From Eubacteriales bacterium (GTDB taxonomy: Bacteria > Bacillota_A > Clostridia > Lachnospirales > Lachnospiraceae): a stretch of 18,570 nt of DNA. Below, in pieces: positions 1-4,522 of the stretch; position 1 is the first letter of the stretch, and each line of letters starts with the position of its first letter. The position numbers and the translations under genes were made by a program. The DNA lies in NCBI GenBank assembly GCA_030527765.1, contig JAUNAE010000037.1, positions 1-18,570 on the forward strand, read 5' to 3'. The notes under the pieces were generated by a model, which worked only from the letters and a program-made list of their open reading frames with translations, was not told where the DNA came from and made no database searches.

Positions 1-1045
1 CCAGAGAATCCGGAAGGCTTACATGCTCCAGCGCCTCGAAATCCTTAAATGCGTTCTCAATAAAGATACCGGTTACACCTTCTTCAATTTCCACCGTAGA
101 AATAGAACCGCCCACATTCTTCCAGGTGTCCAGCATATTGGTCGTATTTTCCGGATTCTTTTTGTCTTCTTCGAGAGCTCCTTTTCCTGTAATGCTCAGA
201 GTATATCCATCTTCCATATTGCCGCTGATATCCCAATCGAGTTCACCGTTCGTCCCGTGTGTCAACGGAATTTCTGCGATTTGAATCTCTCCGGCATCTA
301 CTTTTTGAGAATGCTTGAAGGAATGATTCTGTACAAAATACACACCGCCAACACCGATTCCAGCCAAAACTGCCACGCCCAGAACTCCCAGGACAATATT
401 ACGAAGCGTGTGGGATTTCTTCTTCACCTGTTTCTCGGGACTTCCTCCCTGATAACCTCCGGGCTGATACCCCGGCGGGTAATTTCCCGGTCGGTAATTA
501 TGCTGCTGAAATCCCTGCTGTCTGAATGGATTTTCAAATCCCGGAAGATCTCCTTTCGGATTCACCGAAGGACCGTCAAATGGGGAAGAAGTCTGCAAAT
601 CCCAGGATGATGCAAATCCCGGCTCTTCCCAGTTCCCATTCTGCTGCGTATCTCCCCAGCCCGGTTCCTGTACATTCTGGTTATATTCCGGCATCTGAGG
701 CATATCTCCCCAGCCTGATCCCTGTACATTCTGGTTGTATTCCGGCATCTGAGGATTTTCTCCCCAGCCTGCCCCCTGTAAATTCTGGTTGTATTCCGGC
801 ATCTGAGGATTTTCTCCAATGGCTACGGTCTCATCGGAATCCTGTTCTTCCGGCATCATCCATGGCGCTACGGTCTTCTCATCATCTGCACTGTCCCACT
901 CCTGAACACTCTCCTGATTTTCGTCTTCAGGAAGCATCCATGGCGCTATCGTTTTTTCATCATCCCAACTCTCTCCATTGGAGAACTCATTATTATCTAG
1001 ACGATCAGTATCCGAAAAAGACGATTGTCTGTTATCTCTATCCAT
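1..1045 (-). CDS. BspA-like leucine-rich-repeat surface protein with one membrane segment (partial, C-terminus off left edge)
   Basis: The frame is open from an ATG at 1045 to the window edge (348 codons visible), so the 3' end is missing. A second ATG lies just upstream at 1048. I chose 1045 because AAGGAG then sits 6 nt away rather than 3. Residues 1-208 are hydrophilic, acidic and rich in Gln, Asn, Pro and Gly. They hold motifs of the form DEKT(I/V)APWM at about 30-37 and 56-63, and three 18-residue tandem repeats (about 77-130, core PQMPEYNQN). Lysines at 207-210 precede a single hydrophobic helix (about 217-238). After it comes a globular region whose last visible stretch, an EGVTGIFIENAF motif followed by LEHVSLPDSL, has the spacing of BspA-type LRR_5 repeats. 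The likely topology is a cytoplasmic N-terminal tail and an extracellular LRR domain, probably for adhesion or binding. The LRR call rests on about one repeat; ligand unknown. Confidence 0.75.
   Translation of the reverse strand, partial: MDRDNRQSSFSDTDRLDNNEFSNGESWDDEKTIAPWMLPEDENQESVQEWDSADDEKTVAPWMMPEEQDSDETVAIGENPQMPEYNQNLQGAGWGENPQMPEYNQNVQGSGWGDMPQMPEYNQNVQEPGWGDTQQNGNWEEPGFASSWDLQTSSPFDGPSVNPKGDLPGFENPFRQQGFQQHNYRPGNYPPGYQPGGYQGGSPEKQVKKKSHTLRNIVLGVLGVAVLAGIGVGGVYFVQNHSFKHSQKVDAGEIQIAEIPLTHGTNGELDWDISGNMEDGYTLSITGKGALEEDKKNPENTTNMLDTWKNVGGSISTVEIEEGVTGIFIENAFKDFEALEHVSLPDSL
656..817 (-). repeat. Three tandem 54-bp coding repeats (18 aa each)
   Basis: Three consecutive in-frame units encode variants of GENPQMPEYNQNLQGAGW. 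Units 1 and 2 are nearly identical, unit 3 differs in a few codons, and a fourth degenerate unit follows (GDTQQNGNWEEPGFASSW). The repeats lie in the N-terminal cytoplasmic tail of the LRR protein and probably vary in copy number between strains. Confidence 0.85.
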
Positions 1046-1086
1046 CATACTCTCCTTATAATGCAACTTTTTGCAGCTACCCATTC

Positions 1087-1166
1087 ATCTCAGAGTTCGG
1101 CAGAAGAAAGTTGCTTCGCAACTGCCGAACTCGCGCGCGAATCCTCTTACGAGATTCGCGATTTAA
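1087..1166 (-). repeat. Dispersed structured repeat, copy 1 (leader of the BspA-like gene)
   Basis: This 80-bp unit is 76/80 identical to copy 2 at 3356-3435, and its core is identical over 39 nt to copy 3. Read on the minus strand (the sense of the downstream gene) it contains two hairpins. The first, 1136-1160, is an 8-bp stem CGCGAATC/GATTCGCG extended by TC/GA, capped by a GTAA loop, with one bulged purine. The second, 1093-1132, is an 11-bp stem GAGTTCGGCAG/CTGCCGAACTC, with an inner GTTGC-GAA-GCAAC hairpin. It encodes no plausible protein. Function unknown; it could be a structured leader RNA module or a small non-autonomous palindromic mobile element. Confidence 0.85.
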
Positions 1167-1173
1167 CCGAATC

Positions 1174-1230
1174 AAGTAAGTCCCCCGCTTCAAATGCGCA
1201 GAGCATTAAGCGGTGGGTGGGGACTTGCTT
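1174..1230. repeat. Imperfect inverted repeat (hairpin) in intergenic region
   Basis: The arms at 1174-1190 and 1208-1230 pair as AAGTAAGTCCCC with GGGGACTTGCTT and CGCTT with AAGCG, leaving a 6-nt bulge. The loop contains a further AATGC/GCATT pairing. It lies next to repeat copy 1, within the presumed leader of the BspA-like gene. Confidence 0.75.
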
Positions 1231-1231
1231 G

Positions 1232-1311
1232 TATCAGTGGGAGTTCAAGGTCTACACTTCGTTTCGGTCGGTGCTAAACGAGTGCCACCGGCACTCAGCA
1301 CCCCACTGATA
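1232..1311. repeat. Nested long hairpin in intergenic region
   Basis: The outer arms are a perfect 10-bp inverted repeat, TATCAGTGGG (1232-1241) and CCCACTGATA (1302-1311). Inside them GGTGCT (1270-1275) pairs with AGCACC (1297-1302) and GAGTGC (1280-1285) with GCACTC (1291-1296). The right-hand arms are nearly contiguous. It has no T-tract on either side and does not look like a terminator. Confidence 0.8.
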
Positions 1312-1344
1312 AGCTGCGAAGCAGTTATTCGGTTACTTGCAAGG

Positions 1345-1377
1345 AGCAAAGCGGATTGCAAGAATCCGATTGACTTA
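1345..1377 (+). repeat. Short hairpin motif, copy A (partner at 3617-3649)
   Basis: A 33-nt segment is similar to 3617-3649: AG(C/T)AAAGCGGA(T/A)TGCAA followed by a TCCGATT end. The stem CGGATT/AATCCG of this copy becomes CGGAAT/ATTCCG in the other copy, a compensatory T-A to A-T change. Function unknown. Confidence 0.65.
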
Positions 1378-1424
1378 TCTTCACGCCGCCAATATTTGTC
1401 GGCTGTAAATAACTGCTGTTTCTT

Positions 1425-1453
1425 ATTATAACAGAGAATTTCTTCTGTTCCTA
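1425..1453 (-). promoter_or_regulatory. Probable extended -10 promoter for the BspA-like gene
   Basis: On the minus strand TATAAT (1425-1430) is preceded by TGT, giving an extended -10. The -35 position 17 bp upstream (1448-1453, TAGGAA) is a poor match. Transcription would start near 1418 and give a leader of about 370 nt that includes repeat copy 1 and the other hairpins. Confidence 0.5.
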
Positions 1454-1481
1454 CTCTTTTTGTGATGATTCAAATCGAGCG

Positions 1482-1982
1482 TCAAAATCCCTTTCCCGAT
1501 TCCTCCATGGTAATGTCCAGTTCCGACAGAACATTTCGAATATCTTCATATTGAAATCCTCGTCTTCCCAGATACCCCATCAGACTTCTCATTTTCTTTG
1601 CGTCAAGTTTGCTTCCCGGCTCTGCTTTTTTCTGAATTGCTTTCTTAAGAATCTTTCTCTCATCAACCATATACTCCTCTGCATATTCCTCCCATGCCTT
1701 CTGAACGATCTCTTGGGGAACTCCCTTCTGACGCAGTTCCATAAAAAGCTTCTGGCGGCTTGTATTCGCACTTCTGGAATATATGTAATTGAAAGCAAAT
1801 CTCCGGTCTTCCAAATAGCCAAATTTCCTGACATATTTCAACGCATCTTCCCGTTCTTCCTGAGTGAATCCAGCCTTTTGCAGCCGCTCTCCCAGTTCTT
1901 TCTCGCTGCGGTCACGATACATCAAAAGATCCATGGCCTTCTTTCGCGCACGATGAAAGGCTTCTGATTTTTCCACATCCAT
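1482..1982 (-). CDS. recX: Regulatory protein RecX
   Basis: RecX binds RecA filaments and modulates recombinase activity. The 166-residue product is a short all-helical RecX. It carries the typical pattern in which a DLLMYRDRSEKELGERL motif (about 18-34) is followed by an aromatic and basic segment, KFGYLEDRRFAFNYI (about 53-67), with a second repeat unit towards the C-terminus (GRRGFQYEDIRNVL). There is no N-terminal extension such as the B. subtilis protein has. The start ATG at 1982 has AAAGGAG about 10 nt upstream and a closer AAAAGG. It lies downstream of recA on the same strand with 177 nt between, and a probable terminator in that gap suggests expression by read-through at a lower level than recA. 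Identification rests on both sequence pattern and context. Confidence 0.9.
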   Translation of the reverse strand: MDVEKSEAFHRARKKAMDLLMYRDRSEKELGERLQKAGFTQEEREDALKYVRKFGYLEDRRFAFNYIYSRSANTSRQKLFMELRQKGVPQEIVQKAWEEYAEEYMVDERKILKKAIQKKAEPGSKLDAKKMRSLMGYLGRRGFQYEDIRNVLSELDITMEESGKGF

Positions 1983-2005
1983 AATCCTTTTCTCCTTTTA
2001 TTATA

Positions 2006-2050
2006 CAAAAACAAGACGCTACATCATCGATATTCCGATCATATAGCGTC
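2006..2050 (-). terminator. Probable intrinsic terminator between recA and recX
   Basis: On the minus strand GACGCTA (2050-2044) pairs with TAGCGTC (2021-2015) around an imperfect inner stem with ATCG/CGAT, followed by a T-rich tail (TTGTTTTTG). It would end most recA transcripts before recX. Confidence 0.6.
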
Positions 2051-2113
2051 CTTATGATTATATCACTAACTATGAATTCAAGTCGAGCCATTCGAAACTT
2101 AGCGCGGGTGCGC

Positions 2114-2127
2114 GGTGCTTTAGCACC
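2114..2127. repeat. Small hairpin downstream of recA
   Basis: GGTGC and GCACC flank a 4-nt loop just after the recA stop. No T-tract follows, so it is probably not a terminator by itself. It may stabilise the mRNA 3' end. Confidence 0.4.
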
Positions 2128-2159
2128 AATTACACATGCACGCCCCTATCACATTCGCT

Positions 2160-3200
2160 TTATTCTTCAGCTGAATCTGCCTCTGCTTCATCCTGTGCGT
2201 CTGCAGGATCCAGACCATACTGAACACGTACCTTATGCTCGATCTCATCTCTGATTGCCGGATTCTCTCTCAGGAACTGTTTTGCATTCTCACGGCCCTG
2301 TCCAATCTTGTTGCCGTTGTATGCATACCATGCTCCACTCTTATTCACAATATCACAATCTGCTGCAAGATCCAGGATATCTCCCTCTCTGGAAATACCT
2401 GTACCGAACATAATGTCAAACTCTGCCTGTCTGAACGGCGGTGCCACCTTGTTCTTCACAACCTTGATACGGGTATGGTTACCTACCATCTCGCCTGCCT
2501 GCTTCAGTGTCTCAACTTTACGAACATCCAGACGGACGGAAGAATAAAACTTCAGTGCACGTCCACCGGTTGTTGTCTCCGGATTACCGAACATGATACC
2601 AACCTTTTCACGAAGCTGGTTGATAAAGATAACAACACAATTGGATTTGCTGATCACTGCAGTCAGTTTACGAAGTGCCTGAGACATCAGACGCGCCTGA
2701 AGACCTACATGGCTGTCTCCCATATCACCGTCAATTTCCGCCTTCGGAACAAGCGCCGCAACAGAGTCCACAATTACAATATCCACTGCTCCGGAACGTA
2801 CCATAGTCTCTGTAATCTCGAGAGCCTGCTCTCCGTTATCCGGCTGTGAAATATAAAGGTTGTCAATGTCTACGCCGATATTCTTAGCATATACCGGATC
2901 CAGGGCATGCTCTGCATCGATGAATCCCGCAATTCCGCCTCGTTTCTGTACTTCTGCAACCATATGAAGGGCTACGGTTGTCTTACCACTGGATTCCGGT
3001 CCGTAGATCTCCACGATACGTCCCTTCGGAACACCGCCGACTCCCAGAGCAATATCCAGACTCAAAGATCCGGTCGGAATCGCCTCAACCTGCATATGCG
3101 CGCCCTGCTCTCCGAGTTTCATAACAGAGCCCTTACCATACTGCTTCTCAATGTGTACCAGTGCTGCTTCCAGCGCTTTCTGTTTCTCTTCGTTTGCCAT
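2160..3200 (-). CDS. recA: RecA recombinase
   Basis: This ATP-dependent strand-exchange protein also acts as co-protease for LexA cleavage in the SOS response. The 346-residue product is full length. It has the Walker A motif GPESSGKTT (67-75), the Walker B region [12 protein letters not shown], the L1/L2 DNA-binding regions (LRKL...; the INQLREKVG segment followed by [20 protein letters not shown]) and an acidic C-terminal tail ([10 protein letters not shown]). AGGAG lies 9 nt before the ATG. Upstream, on the same strand, are a sigma-A promoter and an SOS box about 280-340 nt from the start, so the gene appears to be LexA-regulated and to carry a leader of about 300 nt. recX follows. Confidence 0.98.
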   Translation of the reverse strand: MANEEKQKALEAALVHIEKQYGKGSVMKLGEQGAHMQVEAIPTGSLSLDIALGVGGVPKGRIVEIYGPESSGKTTVALHMVAEVQKRGGIAGFIDAEHALDPVYAKNIGVDIDNLYISQPDNGEQALEITETMVRSGAVDIVIVDSVAALVPKAEIDGDMGDSHVGLQARLMSQALRKLTAVISKSNCVVIFINQLREKVGIMFGNPETTTGGRALKFYSSVRLDVRKVETLKQAGEMVGNHTRIKVVKNKVAPPFRQAEFDIMFGTGISREGDILDLAADCDIVNKSGAWYAYNGNKIGQGRENAKQFLRENPAIRDEIEHKVRVQYGLDPADAQDEAEADSAEE

Positions 3201-3256
3201 ATGAATTATCTCCTATCTGTATTCATTAGGATCACAGCCCGAATACCGGGCTATGT

Positions 3257-3344
3257 TCATCTCAGCCGGGGAGACCCCCATCTTCTATAAGTGGTGGGAT
3301 AACAAATTAGTCTCAGTGGGGGTCTAACTCCCCGACTGAGATGA
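3257..3344 (-). repeat. Large hairpin in the recA leader
   Basis: The arms 3257-3280 and 3317-3344 are complementary over about 24 bp, interrupted by a 4-nt bulge in the right arm, with a 36-nt loop. The single mismatch (3266/3335) becomes a G-U wobble in the minus-strand RNA, the sense of recA. The base of the hairpin is about 57 nt upstream of the recA start codon. No T-tract follows. Confidence 0.8.
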
Positions 3345-3355
3345 GCCTCCGGCGG

Positions 3356-3435
3356 ATCGCAGAGTTCGGCAGAAGAAAGTTGCTTCGCAACAGCCGAACT
3401 CGTGCGCGAATCTTCTTACGAGATTCGCGATTTAA
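3356..3435 (-). repeat. Dispersed structured repeat, copy 2 (recA leader)
   Basis: This unit is 76/80 identical to copy 1 at 1087-1166. In the sense of recA it has the same GTAA-capped stem (3405-3429) and the second hairpin, shortened to a 9-bp outer stem by one change (CAGCC for CTGCC at 3391-3395). It lies between the SOS-box promoter and the large hairpin, inside the presumed recA leader. Confidence 0.85.
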
Positions 3436-3482
3436 TATTTTCTACCGGGGAACATTCTTCATATTCCTCTTTTCTCTTTATG

Positions 3483-3496
3483 CGAACCTATGTTCG
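3483..3496. promoter_or_regulatory. SOS (LexA) box controlling recA
   Basis: CGAACCTATGTTCG matches the Gram-positive CGAAC-N4-GTTCG LexA operator exactly in both half-sites. It sits just downstream of the predicted recA start site (about +8 to +21), where bound LexA would block transcription. Confidence 0.92.
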
Positions 3497-3509
3497 TTTC
3501 GACTTCTAT

Positions 3510-3538
3510 ATACTATTATAATTTCTCCTTGCTGTCAA
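3510..3538 (-). promoter_or_regulatory. sigma-A promoter of recA
   Basis: On the minus strand TTGACA (3533-3538), a 17-bp spacer and TAGTAT (3510-3515) form a good promoter, with a start expected near 3503. A TATAAT overlaps at 3515-3520 but has no matching -35. The resulting recA leader would be about 300 nt. Confidence 0.8.
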
Positions 3539-3563
3539 TCGGTTTCGGAAAAATATTTTGTTT

Positions 3564-3579
3564 TGTTGTAATCGCAACA
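3564..3579. promoter_or_regulatory. CRP/FNR-type palindrome upstream of the 4Fe-4S protein / hcp genes
   Basis: TGTTG-N6-CAACA is a perfect 5+5 inverted repeat with the spacing of CRP/FNR-family operators (like TGTGA-N6-TCACA). Its centre, 3571.5, is about 41.5 bp upstream of the start expected from the extended -10 at 3601-3606, the classic class II activator position. HcpR, a CRP/FNR-family regulator, is known to control hcp in several anaerobes. Assigning the site to such a protein is inference. Confidence 0.55.
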
Positions 3580-3597
3580 TATTTTGTCCAGTTTCTC

Positions 3598-3606
3598 TGA
3601 TATAGT
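3598..3606 (+). promoter_or_regulatory. Extended -10 promoter for the 4Fe-4S protein gene
   Basis: TGATATAGT is a TGn-TATAGT extended -10. No good -35 hexamer is present 17 bp upstream, as expected for an activator-dependent promoter. Start is expected near 3613, giving a leader of about 100 nt with two small hairpins (3624-3640 and 3676-3693). Confidence 0.5.
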
Positions 3607-3616
3607 TTCCTCAGGC

Positions 3617-3649
3617 AGTAAAGCGGAATGCAACATTCCGATTACATAA
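3617..3649 (+). repeat. Short hairpin motif, copy B (partner at 1345-1377)
   Basis: CGGAATG (3624-3630) and CATTCCG (3634-3640) form a 7-bp stem in the leader of the 4Fe-4S protein gene. The flanks AGTAAAG and ATTACATAA resemble those of copy A, and a stem base pair differs in a compensatory way. No T-tract follows. Confidence 0.65.
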
Positions 3650-3675
3650 AATGTCACTTAGAGACAATTAACGAA

Positions 3676-3693
3676 GTGGATGTACCCATCCGC
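3676..3693 (+). repeat. Leader hairpin just before the ribosome binding site
   Basis: GTGGATG pairs with CATCCGC (one T-G wobble) around a TACC loop. It ends about 11 nt before the GGAGG of the 4Fe-4S protein gene, so it could influence translation. Confidence 0.4.
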
Positions 3694-3713
3694 CGGAAAA
3701 TGGAGGAACCATT

Positions 3714-4364
3714 ATGATTCGTAAAATTATAAAAATTAACAAGGAACTCTGCAACGGCTGCGGCCTTTGCGCTCAGGCCTGTCATGAAGGTGCGATCGAA
3801 ATTCGTGATGGAAAAGCTGATTTGATTAAAGATGATTACTGCGACGGTTTAGGCGACTGTCTTCCTTCCTGCCCTGTGAATGCAATTTCCTTCGAAGAAC
3901 GTGAAGCTGCATTCTATACCGGTCCTGCCCCGGAACGTGCTTCCGCTTCGGAAACAGCTCCATCTCAGCCGGCAAAATCCTGTCTTTCCCAGTGGCCGGT
4001 TCAATTGAAGCTTCTTTTCCCTACCGCTCCATGCTTTCAGAATTCTCATCTTCTCATTGCAGCAGACTGCACTTCCTACGCTTATGCCGGATTCCATCAG
4101 GACTTTCTGAAGGGCCGTTCTATCTGCATCGGATGTCCGAAGCTGGATGGAACAAATTATACCGAAAAGCTTACACAGATCATCTCCGAGAACAATCTTC
4201 AGAGTATTACCATTCTGCGTATGGAAGTTCCTTGCTGCGGCGGAATTGAATACATGGCGCACAATGCACTTCTTGCAAGTGGACTTTCTATTCCATGCAG
4301 AACCGTTACCATCTCTACCGAAGGAGAGATTCTTTCTGATGTAGAGTTTCAGCCGAAGGCTTAA
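3714..4364 (+). CDS. 4Fe-4S binding protein partnered with hybrid cluster protein
   Basis: This is a predicted electron-transfer protein, most likely serving the hybrid cluster protein encoded 158 nt downstream. The 216-residue product begins with a ferredoxin-like module. The first cluster motif is CNGCGLCAQAC (C13, C16, C19, C23). The second is CDGLGDCLPSCP (C43, C49, C53), in which the usual second cysteine is Leu46. I recall the CDGLG form as usual in this family, so I do not read it as damage. A linker rich in Pro, Ala and Ser follows (about 70-90). The C-terminal domain has further Cys motifs, ICIGCPKLDGTNYTEKL and MEVPCCGG, that could bind another cluster. TGGAGG precedes the ATG by 8 nt. 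The natural partner is unproven; co-orientation with hcp and a shared promoter region suggest it. Confidence 0.85.
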   Translation: MIRKIIKINKELCNGCGLCAQACHEGAIEIRDGKADLIKDDYCDGLGDCLPSCPVNAISFEEREAAFYTGPAPERASASETAPSQPAKSCLSQWPVQLKLLFPTAPCFQNSHLLIAADCTSYAYAGFHQDFLKGRSICIGCPKLDGTNYTEKLTQIISENNLQSITILRMEVPCCGGIEYMAHNALLASGLSIPCRTVTISTEGEILSDVEFQPKA

Positions 4365-4397
4365 CCACATAGATACCAGGATTTCGTGAGCTTATAA

Positions 4398-4444
4398 CGC
4401 GAATCTCGTAAGAGGATTCGCGCGCGAGTTCGGCAGCTGCGAAG
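4398..4444 (+). repeat. Dispersed structured repeat, copy 3 (upstream of hcp)
   Basis: The first 39 nt are identical to the minus-strand core of copy 1, and 46 of 47 match overall. It is inverted in coordinates, but since hcp is on the plus strand it is again in the sense of the downstream gene. The GTAA-capped stem (4398-4405 with 4415-4422) is intact. The distal arm of the second hairpin is missing and is replaced by a local CTGCG/CGCAG stem (4437-4454). Confidence 0.85.
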
Positions 4445-4471
4445 AAATCCGCAGGTATCTCAGTTCAAAGT

Positions 4472-4496
4472 CAGGGGCATATACTGTTTGACCCTG
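4472..4496 (+). repeat. Weak inverted repeat before hcp
   Basis: CAGGG (4472-4476) and CCCTG (4492-4496) flank a 15-nt loop about 26 nt upstream of the hcp start. There is no clear -10/-35 pair in this gap. hcp is therefore probably transcribed from the upstream promoter. Confidence 0.3.
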
Positions 4497-4522
4497 TCAT
4501 CATATACGATAAGGAGATTATT

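Noticed and set aside
656..817. Possible CRISPR array from three regular 54-bp units
   Set aside because: The units are contiguous, in frame and have no spacers; they are protein-coding tandem repeats.
526..1179. Plus-strand reading frame across the BspA-like gene and into repeat copy 1, and the similar frame at 3341-3571
   Set aside because: Both are antisense or intergenic. Their only shared peptide (EFGRRKLLRN...RTRARI.LRDSRFN) is the translation of the dispersed repeat itself, a source of spurious protein predictions.
3842..3874. Apparent loss of one cysteine in the second 4Fe-4S motif of the protein at 3714-4364
   Set aside because: I recall the CDGLG-x-C-xxx-CP form as usual in this family, so it is not treated as damage.
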